NCBI GenBank assembly: GCA_947471565.1
Contig: CANIVT010000017.1
Span: 1 to 48,371 of the forward strand
Direction of reading: 5' to 3'
Source of the DNA: Spartobacteria bacterium
GTDB taxonomy: Bacteria; Verrucomicrobiota; Verrucomicrobiia; Chthoniobacterales; UBA6821
Length of the DNA: 48,371 bases
A model generated the notes under the pieces. The model was not told the origin of the DNA, did no database searches, and saw nothing but the letters and a program-made list of their open reading frames with translations. A program made the position numbers and the translations under genes. Of the stretch, positions 25,955 to 34,320 are shown piece after piece (position 1 is the stretch's first letter; every line of letters starts with the position of its first letter).

Positions 25955-27016
25955 ATGTCCTGCTGCTCCTCATCCGATAGACCCGCCACCTTCCACGACC
26001 TCACCAAGCGGATCGATCCCGATCAAAAACGCCTGGTCAACTGCAAGCAGGTCGACGTGAACCAGCTCATGCCCCTGAAGTACACCTGGGCCTGGGATTA
26101 CTACTCCAAGGGTTGTGCCAACCACTGGATGCCCAACGAGATCACGATGCAGCGCGACATCGAGCTCTGGAAATCCAACAAGCTCACGGCCGACGAGCGC
26201 CAGGTCATCATGCGCAATCTCGGCTTCTTCAGCACCGCCGAGAGCCTGGTCGGCAACAACATCGTGCTCGCCATCTTCAAGCACGTCACCAATCCCGAGG
26301 CCCGTCAGTACATGCTGCGCCAGGCTTTCGAGGAGGCGATCCATACCCACACCTTCCAGTACATCGTCGAGAGCCTCTCGCTTGACCAGCGCGAGATCTT
26401 CAACATGTACCATGAGGTCAACTCCATCCACGACAAGGATGCCTTCGAGATGAGCCTCACCGCCTCCATCATGGAGGATGGTTTCTCCACCGACACCACC
26501 GAGGGGCTCCAGAAGTTCCTCAAGAACCTCGTCGGATTCTACGTCATCATGGAGGGGATCTTCTTCTATAGCGGTTTCGTGATGCTCCTCTCCTTCAAGA
26601 GGCAGAACAAGATGGTCGGCATCGGCCAGCAGTTCGAGTACATCATGCGCGACGAGTCGATCCACCTGAACTTCGGCATCGACCTCATCAACGGCATCCG
26701 CGAGGAGAATCCGGAGGCCTGGACGCCCGAACTCGAGGCTGAGGTCCGCGCCATGATTCTCAAGGCCGTCGAGCTTGAGATCGCCTACGCTCAGGACTGC
26801 ATGCCCCGCGGCATCCTCGGATTGAACGCCGGCCTCTTCCGCGACTACGTCCAGTACATCGCCGATCGCCGCTTCGACCGCCTCCACATGCCGCAGGAGT
26901 TCGGCAGCCAGAATCCTTTCCCATGGATGAGCGAGGTGGCCGACCTCTCCAAGGAAGCAAACTTCTTTGAGACCAAGGTGACTTCCTACCAGAACGCCGG
27001 CGCCCTCGAGTGGTAA
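25955..27016 (+). CDS. nrdB: Ribonucleoside-diphosphate reductase, beta subunit, class Ic (Phe in place of radical Tyr)
   Basis: At 353 residues, the metal ligands are Glu96 (STAESLVG), Glu127 and His130 (EEAIHTHTF), Glu200 (IMEGIFF), and Glu234 and His237 ([10 protein letters not shown]). The position that is the radical Tyr122 in E. coli is Phe134 here, and the first ligand is Glu rather than Asp. This is the signature of class Ic enzymes such as Chlamydia trachomatis R2, which use a Mn(IV)/Fe(III) centre in place of a tyrosyl radical. It is downstream of nrdA under the same NrdR box. The Mn/Fe cofactor is inferred from family knowledge. Confidence 0.94.
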   Translation: MSCCSSSDRPATFHDLTKRIDPDQKRLVNCKQVDVNQLMPLKYTWAWDYYSKGCANHWMPNEITMQRDIELWKSNKLTADERQVIMRNLGFFSTAESLVGNNIVLAIFKHVTNPEARQYMLRQAFEEAIHTHTFQYIVESLSLDQREIFNMYHEVNSIHDKDAFEMSLTASIMEDGFSTDTTEGLQKFLKNLVGFYVIMEGIFFYSGFVMLLSFKRQNKMVGIGQQFEYIMRDESIHLNFGIDLINGIREENPEAWTPELEAEVRAMILKAVELEIAYAQDCMPRGILGLNAGLFRDYVQYIADRRFDRLHMPQEFGSQNPFPWMSEVADLSKEANFFETKVTSYQNAGALEW

Positions 27017-27080
27017 GCTCCATCTAAACCAAGCAAGGATTTCCTCCCCGAGGTCCCGTCAAGGGGCATCCACCCAGAGG

Positions 27081-27110
27081 CAGCCCGCGACCGGTAACGG
27101 TTGCGGGCTG
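27081..27110 (+). terminator. Hairpin after nrdB
   Basis: A 13-bp stem (CAGCCCGCGACCG with CGGTTGCGGGCTG, one G-T pair) with the loop GTAA lies 65 bases after nrdB. It is followed only by a short TT, so it is a moderately good terminator for nrdAB. Confidence 0.75.
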
Positions 27111-27170
27111 TTCCGTGTCGAGGGGTTTTGGCTGTAGGCTTTCAGGCCATTAGCTCAGAGTGATGGATCG

Positions 27171-29216
27171 ATGATTCCTCGATTACTCCTCCTCCTGGTG
27201 TGTGCAGGGGGTGCCTGTGCCCACGCAGAGAAGAATCCTGCAGAGGTATGCGTTGATGTCGGAAACCGGGTGATCCGGTCAGTTGACCCCAAGGAATCAT
27301 TTGGGGCGGGTCTCGATGGTCATCGGGAGGGGGATTCCGCCACCATGCTTTCCCCGGCAAGTGTTCGAAAGATGCTTGAGGCGGGGCTGGGGCCTGTTTC
27401 CGTAAGACTCCGGACGGAGCTTGCCGTCGAGGCCTGGCACTGGAATCCGCGCGGACGCTGGAGTGACGCGGAACATTCCCAAGGATATTGGACTTCAGAC
27501 GCAACGCCTGATCCGGCCCATCCGATCATGACTTCGTATGGATACAGGCTTCCGCGGCGGGGTAACACGATCGATGAGGCGAATGACGACGGCTATTCCC
27601 GCTTGGATGATGGCGATCGTGGCTCGTTCTGGAAAAGCAGCCCCTACCTGTCACATGCCTACACCTGCGAAGCGGACAGCCGTCATCCGCAGTGGGTGGT
27701 ACTCGATTTTGGAAAACCCGTGACGATCAATGCCCTCAATATCCTCTGGGGGGAGCCCTACGCGACGCAGTTCCGTGTCGAGTATGCCACCGGCGGACGC
27801 GTCTATTTCGGAGGTCATCCCTTGGGAGTGTGGCACACGTTCCCGCACGGTGCGGTGCAGGCAGGCAGCGGCGGTGAGCAGTTTCTGAAGCTCTGTGACA
27901 AGCCAAAGAAGATCCGCTATCTCCGGATCTGGATGACAGAGAGTTCGGGAACGGCACCCTCTGGCTCCAAGGATCCCCGCGATGCCATGGGGTATGCGAT
28001 CCGTGAGGTGATGGCAGGGGAGGCCGGGCAATTTGATTTCGACGATCATGTGATCCACAGCCCGAACAAGAATCAGACCCTCTGCTATGTCTCCTCCACC
28101 GATCCATGGCACCGGGAGTGTGATCGGGATCCAAGGACGGAGCAGCCCGGCATCGACCGCATCGCCCGGTGTGGTATCACGCGGGGGCTACCCATGATGC
28201 TGGCGATCCCGGTTTTCTATGACACTCCGGAGAATGGGGCAGCGCTCTCGGTTTATGCTCGCAGGCAGGGGATTCCCGTCTCCCGACTTGAGCTCGGCGA
28301 GGAACCGGATGGGCAGCGGATTGATCCTCAAGATTTCGGCGCCCTCTATGCCCAGACCTCCCGCCTGATCCGCCGCGCCGATGCCAAGGTGGTGATGGGT
28401 GGGCCGAGTTTCGTGACACTCGATAACGGCCATGCGGACGATCAGATCTACAGGTTTGACAAGCGCTGGTGGATCCGCGATTTCCGACGGGAGCTGGATC
28501 GTCAGGGGGAAGGAGGTTCCTTCCGTTTTCTCTCCTTTGAGTGGTATCCCTTCGACGATGTGCAGGAGAGCGAGTCGCGGCAGCTACCCCGATCCGCTGC
28601 GATGCTCGGGAGAACCCTGCACCGATACGGATCGCTCGGTCTTCCCTTGGTGATCGGGGAATACAATTACTCCGTCTTTCCCTGCCGACAGGAGGTCGAT
28701 CTGTCCGGTGGTCTGCTTAATGCCGAGATCGCGGCCCAGTTCCTCTGCGGGGGAGGAGACGCTGTCTACTACTACGGCTACGAGCCCAACAAACTCGAGA
28801 ACACCTGCGGTTCGTGGGGAAACCAATTGATGCTCCTGAATCGGGATTCGTTCACGCCGGTTGCGACCTTCCACACCCTGCGCCTACTCACCCGGGAGTG
28901 GATGGACCCGAGGGGCGGAATACACGGCGTGCTGCCGGTCTCGTTCCATGGAGACACAGGTCTGCTCGAGGGATGGGCGCTTCGCAGACCGGATCGTTCC
29001 TGTTCCCTACTGTTGATCAACAAGGCCCACCATCCCGTGACCATCGCGCTGCATGGCATGAAGGCCTCAGTAGTCAGCATGTACGGCCCGGAACAATACC
29101 GCTGGCTGGAGGATGGACGGAGCGGGCATCCGGCCAAAAACCTACCGCCTGTCACCTCGGCCTGTGCCGGGGGTTCCGTGACGCTTCCGGCTTTCACTCT
29201 GGCCGTGCTTCGCTAG
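27171..29216 (+). CDS. Secreted glycoside hydrolase-like protein, clan GH-A type, with inserted discoidin-like region
   Basis: This 681-residue protein has a signal peptide (residues 1-19). After an N-terminal part lies a discoidin-like stretch (about residues 150-285: WVVLDFGKPVTINALNILWGE..., RYLRIWMTES). A TIM-barrel region then shows LELGEEPDG (Glu377/378, likely acid/base) and LVIGEYNYS (Glu497, likely nucleophile), the arrangement of retaining clan GH-A enzymes such as GH39 and GH79. A C-terminal beta domain ends the protein. The sugar substrate is unknown. The ATG at 27171 starts the signal peptide. The L,D-transpeptidase gene follows after 14 bases, suggesting an operon. Confidence 0.75.
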   Translation: MIPRLLLLLVCAGGACAHAEKNPAEVCVDVGNRVIRSVDPKESFGAGLDGHREGDSATMLSPASVRKMLEAGLGPVSVRLRTELAVEAWHWNPRGRWSDAEHSQGYWTSDATPDPAHPIMTSYGYRLPRRGNTIDEANDDGYSRLDDGDRGSFWKSSPYLSHAYTCEADSRHPQWVVLDFGKPVTINALNILWGEPYATQFRVEYATGGRVYFGGHPLGVWHTFPHGAVQAGSGGEQFLKLCDKPKKIRYLRIWMTESSGTAPSGSKDPRDAMGYAIREVMAGEAGQFDFDDHVIHSPNKNQTLCYVSSTDPWHRECDRDPRTEQPGIDRIARCGITRGLPMMLAIPVFYDTPENGAALSVYARRQGIPVSRLELGEEPDGQRIDPQDFGALYAQTSRLIRRADAKVVMGGPSFVTLDNGHADDQIYRFDKRWWIRDFRRELDRQGEGGSFRFLSFEWYPFDDVQESESRQLPRSAAMLGRTLHRYGSLGLPLVIGEYNYSVFPCRQEVDLSGGLLNAEIAAQFLCGGGDAVYYYGYEPNKLENTCGSWGNQLMLLNRDSFTPVATFHTLRLLTREWMDPRGGIHGVLPVSFHGDTGLLEGWALRRPDRSCSLLLINKAHHPVTIALHGMKASVVSMYGPEQYRWLEDGRSGHPAKNLPPVTSACAGGSVTLPAFTLAVLR

Positions 29217-29230
29217 ATTTTTGCCAATCC

Positions 29231-30217
29231 ATGAAACGCCTCCTCTCCCTGCTCGTTCTTCTCGGATCACTTGGTGCCCTCCCGCTCCGTGCGGTCGATG
29301 TCCAGAAACCTTCCTTCCACACCGAGGGAGCACCGACCGGAAAGCCAATCGGCCCACTCCAGCCCGGACAGTACTGGTGGGCTCCCCGCATTTCCCCTGA
29401 CGGCCCGGTCATGATCCTGGTCAGCCTTCCCGAGCAGATCATGAATGTCTACCGCAACGGCGTCCTGGTGGCCCGTTCCTCCATCAGCAGCGGCATGCCC
29501 GGACACTCCACCCCGACGGGTGTCTTCACGATTCTCCAGAAGAGCGCCGACCACTACTCCAAGACCTATGACAACGCCCCCATGCCCTACATGCAGCGTC
29601 TCACCTGGGACGGGGTTGCCTTTCACTCGGGGTTCCTGCCCGGTCATGCCGCCAGCCACGGGTGCATCCGCCTTCCCTTCGAGTTCTCCCAGAAGCTCTT
29701 CGACCTGACCCGTCAGGGCGGAACCGTCGTGATCGGTGACAACCATTCCCTCCAGACCTCGTATGCTGCCGATCCCGGCCTGATCCTTCCCGTTCTTCAG
29801 CCCGGAGCCGGACAACCACTGGCGCCCGGCACCTACAGCTGGCATCCCGATCGTAGCAAGACGGGTCCAGTCACCATCGTGATGAGTGCGGCCGACCGGA
29901 TGCTCTATGTCTACCGCAACGGCGTCCGCATCGGGCGTGCTGCAGTGCGGATCAACGGGCTTGGAAAGTTCGGCAACCATGTCTTCACGAGGATTGCTCC
30001 GGTGGGAGATACCATGTCACGGAACCGCTGGATGACCGTGGGCAGGAATGGGGCGACCGACCGCACAAGTTTTGACAGCCTGCGGAAGAGGGTCTCCTTT
30101 AGCGAAGAGTTCCGCACGATCCTTCAGGGAATTGTTGCCCCGGGTACCACGCTCATCGTCACCGACCTCCCGGTCTCCGGAAAACGTGAGCGAGGCCTGA
30201 ACTTCTCCGGGAAGTAA
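29231..30217 (+). CDS. L,D-transpeptidase (YkuD) with a second, inactive-looking YkuD-like half
   Basis: This 328-residue protein has a signal peptide (residues 1-21). Its YkuD domain (about 50-170) contains His132 and the catalytic SHGCIRLP motif (His143, Cys145). These enzymes cross-link peptidoglycan through meso-diaminopimelate or attach proteins. Residues 199-320 repeat the first half of the domain: 'PGQYWWAPRISPDGPVMIL...MNVYRNGV' is echoed by 'PGTYSWHPDRSKTGPVTIV...LYVYRNGV'. The repeat lacks a HGC motif, so it may be structural or a binding module. The gene follows the GH-like gene by 14 bases. Confidence 0.87.
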   Translation: MKRLLSLLVLLGSLGALPLRAVDVQKPSFHTEGAPTGKPIGPLQPGQYWWAPRISPDGPVMILVSLPEQIMNVYRNGVLVARSSISSGMPGHSTPTGVFTILQKSADHYSKTYDNAPMPYMQRLTWDGVAFHSGFLPGHAASHGCIRLPFEFSQKLFDLTRQGGTVVIGDNHSLQTSYAADPGLILPVLQPGAGQPLAPGTYSWHPDRSKTGPVTIVMSAADRMLYVYRNGVRIGRAAVRINGLGKFGNHVFTRIAPVGDTMSRNRWMTVGRNGATDRTSFDSLRKRVSFSEEFRTILQGIVAPGTTLIVTDLPVSGKRERGLNFSGK

Positions 30218-30232
30218 AACAAGATCCTGAGT

Positions 30233-30778
30233 TTAGCTCAGGAAGACCCAACTGATCGCTCCCGCCGCGGCCATCATCAGCACGGGGTTGATCTTGGTGA
30301 AGAGCATCAAAAGAAGCGCGATGACCCCCAGGATGGCCGTCGGTACGGTATGAATGGATGTCTTGGAGATGATCCAGGTGGCCGCGAGGATCAGCCCTGT
30401 TGAGATCGGCATGATCGCGTCCATGACGGCATGACGCCAGGGGGACTCCTTCCAGTGGTCCCACCAGTTCCCCGCGAAGTAGACCAGGACGGAGCTGGGA
30501 ACGAACATGGCGAAGGTAGCCACGAGCGCCCCGAGGATGGCGGCCACCGTCCCGTAGGGCATGCAGGCTTTCAGTCCCACCAAGGTCACCACCATCATCG
30601 AGGGGCCAGGTGCCGCCATGCTGATGGAAAAGAGATCGACGAACTGCTGGCTCGTCATCCAGTGATACTCTCCCACTGCGGCCTGATGCATCGAGGGGAG
30701 CACGACCTTGCCGCCGCCAAAAGCGGAGAGAGAAAGTGCGGAAAAGAGTCCGGCTAGCTGGAGCAGAATCCTGTTCAT
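30233..30778 (-). CDS. Chromate transporter, C-terminal-type half (ChrA/SCHR)
   Basis: At 181 residues, this membrane protein carries one Chr_transport domain (LFSALSLSAFGGGKVVLPSMHQ, SISMAAPGPSMMVVTLVG). Split chromate transporters work as a pair of short proteins and export chromate or related oxyanions. Its start overlaps the stop of the other half by four bases (ATGA), so the two are translationally coupled. The true substrate here could be another anion. Confidence 0.87.
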   Translation of the reverse strand: MNRILLQLAGLFSALSLSAFGGGKVVLPSMHQAAVGEYHWMTSQQFVDLFSISMAAPGPSMMVVTLVGLKACMPYGTVAAILGALVATFAMFVPSSVLVYFAGNWWDHWKESPWRHAVMDAIMPISTGLILAATWIISKTSIHTVPTAILGVIALLLMLFTKINPVLMMAAAGAISWVFLS

Positions 30779-31356
30779 GACACCTCCTTGGTTGCCACCT
30801 TGCGGGGACGATGCCACCAGAGGGCGAGGGGTGCCACGATCAGGATGACGATCGGAACGTGAAGGTGGGCGAACCGCACCAGCGCAAAGGTCAGGAGGAT
30901 CAGGAAAACGTCAAAGACTCCCTTGATGGCTTTCTGACCCGATTCAAAGACCATGCTGGCCATCAGGCCGCAGGCTGCTGCGGTCACGCCAGTCAGGATC
31001 GCGCTGGCGTCCTCCGTCCGACCGGCATGGAAGTAAAGGAACCCCAGGGCGCAGGTCGTGACGAAGGGAGGTACAAAGAGACAGAACAGCGCGACGGCGG
31101 ATCCCAGCGGACCCTTGAGATGATTGCCGATGTAGACTGCGAGTCCCGCCACATTGGCTCCGGGCAGGAGCTGGACGAGGCCCAGGCCCGGGAGGAATTC
31201 CTCATCGGTGAGCCAGCGTTTCTCCGTGACCACGAGTCGCCGGATATAGGCGGTGATACCTCCTCCGAAGCTCGTGAGTCCGATGAAAAGGAAGAGTCGG
31301 GCCAGTTCTCCCATGCCGGGGATGACGGTTTCGGTGGATTTGGAATCGGGATTCAC
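30775..31356 (-). CDS. Chromate transporter, N-terminal-type half (ChrA/SCHR)
   Basis: This 193-residue membrane protein has one Chr_transport domain (LFLFIGLTSFGGGITAYIRR, FLPGLGLVQLLPGANVAGLAVYIG). It pairs with the following 181-residue half. Its ATG overlaps the stop codon of the phospholipase-D-like gene upstream by four bases, so PLD and transporter genes form one tightly coupled unit. No chrB or chrR regulator is nearby. Confidence 0.88.
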   Translation of the reverse strand: MNPDSKSTETVIPGMGELARLFLFIGLTSFGGGITAYIRRLVVTEKRWLTDEEFLPGLGLVQLLPGANVAGLAVYIGNHLKGPLGSAVALFCLFVPPFVTTCALGFLYFHAGRTEDASAILTGVTAAACGLMASMVFESGQKAIKGVFDVFLILLTFALVRFAHLHVPIVILIVAPLALWWHRPRKVATKEVS

Positions 31357-32345
31357 GCCTGCAGGGCAGCCGCTTCTTTCGCGGCATGTTTTTCAAGGTC
31401 CTTGGCGATTCCTTCATCGCTGAGGTCGATTCGTTTGGACTGCTCCCAGTCACTCTCAAAAACCTCCACAAGCCTTTCGACCAGGTCGCGGTCCTCGAAC
31501 CTGATGCCCAGTTCGCGTCGCTCGTTGAAGCACTTCGGATAGATATTAAACGAGCTGAGCAGCGCCCTTTTCTTGTCCGCAAGGATGAGCTTTGCATGAA
31601 GGTGGACATGCTTCAGGCGGTGCACATGGATCCCGAGGTCTTCAAGAAGGCGCAGACCCGCAATCCCGTCGAGGCGATAGAACTCCCTCAACGAATGGAC
31701 GGGAAGAGCCGTGGCATGAACCTTGACCCCCCTCTTCATTTTGGCGCGGACGAGTGCCTCGATGACCGGAGTGTCGACGTATTTCTCATGCTGGACGAAA
31801 AGCGACTTTTCGGCGCCGTGAACAAAATCAATGACCGCCTGCCGTGACTTCCCGACGCTCCAGATCAGGTTGGAGACCGCCGGGGGGATGAAATCAGTGC
31901 GCTGCCAATCAGCCTCGAAACACGCGGCGACTTCGGCTACCTCCTCGGGGACATTGGTGACGAGGGCGTAGTCGCGGGTCCTCTCAAAATACTTGGGAGC
32001 CCAGTTGAGGGACATGATGAAGGCCTGTTTCGCGTCGACCACCATCGATTTCTCATGCGTGATCGGATACTTGGGATTGGTCTCCTGAACGGGCACCTTG
32101 GCGTCCCGGAACAGGGAGAATGCCTCGTCATTGTCATGCTCGCCGGTGAAGCGCGAGGGGTTGAGCATCACGCGCACCTTCACGCCGCGCTTGTGGGCCT
32201 CGATCACGGCCTGGATGAGGATCAGGTCCGTAAACTGGAACATCTTGATGTCGAGAGAGCGCTCGGCACCGGCAATGGTTCCCAGAATCGGTTGGATCCC
32301 GTCATCCGGCTGAATGATGAGATGATGATCCCTGTCGTCGAACAT
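31353..32345 (-). CDS. Phospholipase D-like protein, copy 1 (two HKD motifs)
   Basis: This 330-residue protein has two HxKx4D motifs: His97/Lys99/Asp104 (THEKSMVVD) and His250/Lys252/Asp257 (LHAKLILAD). PLD-superfamily enzymes cleave or transfer phosphodiesters: phospholipids, cardiolipin synthesis or nucleic acids. No signal peptide or membrane helix is seen, so it may be cytoplasmic. It is a close tandem duplicate of the next gene upstream (32369-33403), with long shared stretches. It overlaps chrA by four bases. Confidence 0.85.
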   Translation of the reverse strand: MFDDRDHHLIIQPDDGIQPILGTIAGAERSLDIKMFQFTDLILIQAVIEAHKRGVKVRVMLNPSRFTGEHDNDEAFSLFRDAKVPVQETNPKYPITHEKSMVVDAKQAFIMSLNWAPKYFERTRDYALVTNVPEEVAEVAACFEADWQRTDFIPPAVSNLIWSVGKSRQAVIDFVHGAEKSLFVQHEKYVDTPVIEALVRAKMKRGVKVHATALPVHSLREFYRLDGIAGLRLLEDLGIHVHRLKHVHLHAKLILADKKRALLSSFNIYPKCFNERRELGIRFEDRDLVERLVEVFESDWEQSKRIDLSDEGIAKDLEKHAAKEAAALQA

Positions 32346-32368
32346 GGTTTTTTCCGGATGTGCTCGGA

Positions 32369-33403
32369 TCAGGCTTTCCGGGATCGGGCGATGTGCGCGT
32401 GCTTCTCCTCGTGGGCAACCTGCTCGGCAAGCTCCTTGGCCGCATGCTTGTCACGGTCGGCCTGGATCCCCTCGTCGGAGAGATCGATCCGCTTGGAGTT
32501 CTCCCAGTCCAGTTTGAAAATCTTCACGAGACGCTTGATCAGGTCGGGGTCGCTGAAGCGGATCCCGAGCTCGCGGCGCTCGTTGAAGCACTTGGGATAA
32601 ATGTTGAAGGAACTCAGGAGGGCGCGGTTCTCATCGGCCAGGATCAGCTTCGCGTGAAGGTGAGTTCCCTTGAGCTTGTGGACGTAGATGCCGAGATCCT
32701 CCAGCAGTCGGAGACCGGCGATGCCGTCGAGTTGGTAAAAATCGCGCAGGGAGTGCACGGGCAGGGCCAGCGCGTGGACCTTCACGTTATTCTTCATCTT
32801 GGCATGGACGAGCGCCTCGATGACCGGAGTGTCGACGTACTTTTCGTGCTGGATGAAGAGCGACTCCTTGGCACCCCTGATGAAATCGATGACCTCCTGC
32901 CGCGCCTTGCCCACGCTCCAGATAATGTTGGAAACAGGGGGAGGGGTGAAATCGACGCGATTCCAATCGGCTTCGAAGCAACCCGCGACTTCCGCGACCT
33001 CGGCCGAGTCGTTCGTCACGAGACCGTAGTCGCGTGTCAGGCCGAAGTATTTGGGAGCCCAGTTGAGGGACATGATGAAGGCCTGTTTCCCGTCGACCAC
33101 CATCGATTTCTCGTGGGTGATCGGGTACTTCGGATTAGTCTCCTCGGTGGGCACCTTGGCGTCCCGGAACATGGCGAAGGCCTCGTCATTGTCATGCTCG
33201 CCGGTGAAGCGCGACGGATTGAGCATCACGCGCACCTTCACTCCGCGCTTGTGGGCCTCGATCACGGCATGGATCAGAATCGGATCCGTGAACTGGAACA
33301 TCTTGATATCGAGTGACTTTTTGGCCTTGTCGATGGTCTTGAGGATGGGCTCGATCCCGTCGTCGGGCTGGACGATCAGGTGATGGACGGCGTCAGTGAA
33401 CAT
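32369..33403 (-). CDS. Phospholipase D-like protein, copy 2 (two HKD motifs)
   Basis: At 344 residues, it is the tandem paralogue of the gene at 31353-32345. Both HKD motifs are kept (THEKSMVVD and LHAKLILAD), and 'NPSRFTGEHDNDEAF' and 'FNERRELGIRF' are the same in both copies. The C-termini differ: this copy ends in a longer Lys/Glu/His-rich tail. The family start is the ATG at 33401-33403 (MFTDAVHH). It is the first gene of a four-gene cassette with copy 1 and the two chrA halves. Confidence 0.85.
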   Translation of the reverse strand: MFTDAVHHLIVQPDDGIEPILKTIDKAKKSLDIKMFQFTDPILIHAVIEAHKRGVKVRVMLNPSRFTGEHDNDEAFAMFRDAKVPTEETNPKYPITHEKSMVVDGKQAFIMSLNWAPKYFGLTRDYGLVTNDSAEVAEVAGCFEADWNRVDFTPPPVSNIIWSVGKARQEVIDFIRGAKESLFIQHEKYVDTPVIEALVHAKMKNNVKVHALALPVHSLRDFYQLDGIAGLRLLEDLGIYVHKLKGTHLHAKLILADENRALLSSFNIYPKCFNERRELGIRFSDPDLIKRLVKIFKLDWENSKRIDLSDEGIQADRDKHAAKELAEQVAHEEKHAHIARSRKA

Positions 33404-33478
33404 GGGGCATACTATGGGTGAGTCGATGAGGACTTTCAACGGCTTATCCGCCCCTGACGGGGCCTTCTTTGCAACATC

Positions 33479-34135
33479 ATGACTCAGTTACCAATTTCCC
33501 TGGCCCGCAAAAGCATCCAACTCTGGGTGCTTTTGGCCGGACATGTCTTTGCCGGTCTGTTTCTGAGGGACCTTGGCGTGGGACTCGAGCAGATCGACGA
33601 CCCACGCGTAAGAGGGTTTGCTGTTGTCCTCGGGGAGGTATCCCGCACGGTCACGACATGGGTTGCTCCCGCCGTGGTGATCTTCGTCGCGTTCATTCAG
33701 GTCCAGTTGATTCGATCCAAGCGGGTCCAATGGGCGATCGATATCTTCGGGGGACTGCTTTGCCTGCGCTGCGTGGTCCAGTTTCTCATGCTCAACCTCC
33801 TGCTGCTCAGCCACCTGAAAGCAGGGGGGCTACTTCTTCTGGAACTTCTTCTCTTCATTCCCGTCATCACGATCAATTTCGGATGGCTCTACTGGAGGCT
33901 TGATTCAGCAGCGAGGGCAAGGGGAGGCACGCATATCCGCTTCTCGGAGGAGGCGGGCACGCTGGATCCCTTCGATTATTTCCACATCTCGTCAATGACG
34001 CTGCTGCAGTTCGAGCCCTCCGGTGCGACCGCCACCTCCCGGCTGATGAAAACACTGTTCGTGATCCACGGAGCCATGATGCTGGATCTGGTTGCCCTCA
34101 CGCTCTCCCGGGCGATCGGCTTGGCTTCCGGGTAG
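33479..34135 (+). CDS. Polytopic membrane protein, possible degenerate ion-channel relative
   Basis: This 218-residue protein has about five hydrophobic helices (near residues 12-30, 60-78, 88-110, 117-138 and 190-212). Before the last helix, the segment FDYFHISSMTLLQFEPSG (165-182) resembles the pore-loop layout of two-helix K+ channels, 'DYFYFSxxTLTTVGYGD', but the TVGYG filter is missing. That similarity is weak. No known family is assigned. It is divergent from the PLD cassette across a 75-base gap, then tRNA-Arg follows on the other strand. Confidence 0.6.
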   Translation: MTQLPISLARKSIQLWVLLAGHVFAGLFLRDLGVGLEQIDDPRVRGFAVVLGEVSRTVTTWVAPAVVIFVAFIQVQLIRSKRVQWAIDIFGGLLCLRCVVQFLMLNLLLLSHLKAGGLLLLELLLFIPVITINFGWLYWRLDSAARARGGTHIRFSEEAGTLDPFDYFHISSMTLLQFEPSGATATSRLMKTLFVIHGAMMLDLVALTLSRAIGLASG

Positions 34136-34175
34136 AGTGATTCACTTGAGCGTAATCACCCGGTGACGCGTAGTC

Positions 34176-34252
34176 TGGTGCAGCCGGCGGGGGTCGAACC
34201 CACAACCTCTTCCTTCGGAGGGAAGCGCTCTATCCAATTGAGCTACGGCTGC
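34176..34252 (-). tRNA. tRNA-Arg (CCG), CCA encoded
   Basis: The minus strand gives acceptor GCAGCCG paired with CGGCTGC, anticodon stem CTTCC/GGAAG around CTCCGAA (anticodon CCG), T-arm GTGGGTTCGACCCCCGC, and discriminator A at 34179. A genomic CCA is at 34178-34176. Confidence 0.96.
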
Positions 34253-34320
34253 TAAAAGGGCCGGGGACGACTCCCCAGAGGCGATATCATAACTCCACCG
34301 GTGGGAGGCGCGAGCGAAAA

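Noticed and set aside
31353-33403. Possible toxin-type PLD antiphage system.
   Set aside because: No DNA- or phage-defence partner genes are present; the neighbours are a chromate transporter pair and an unrelated membrane protein.
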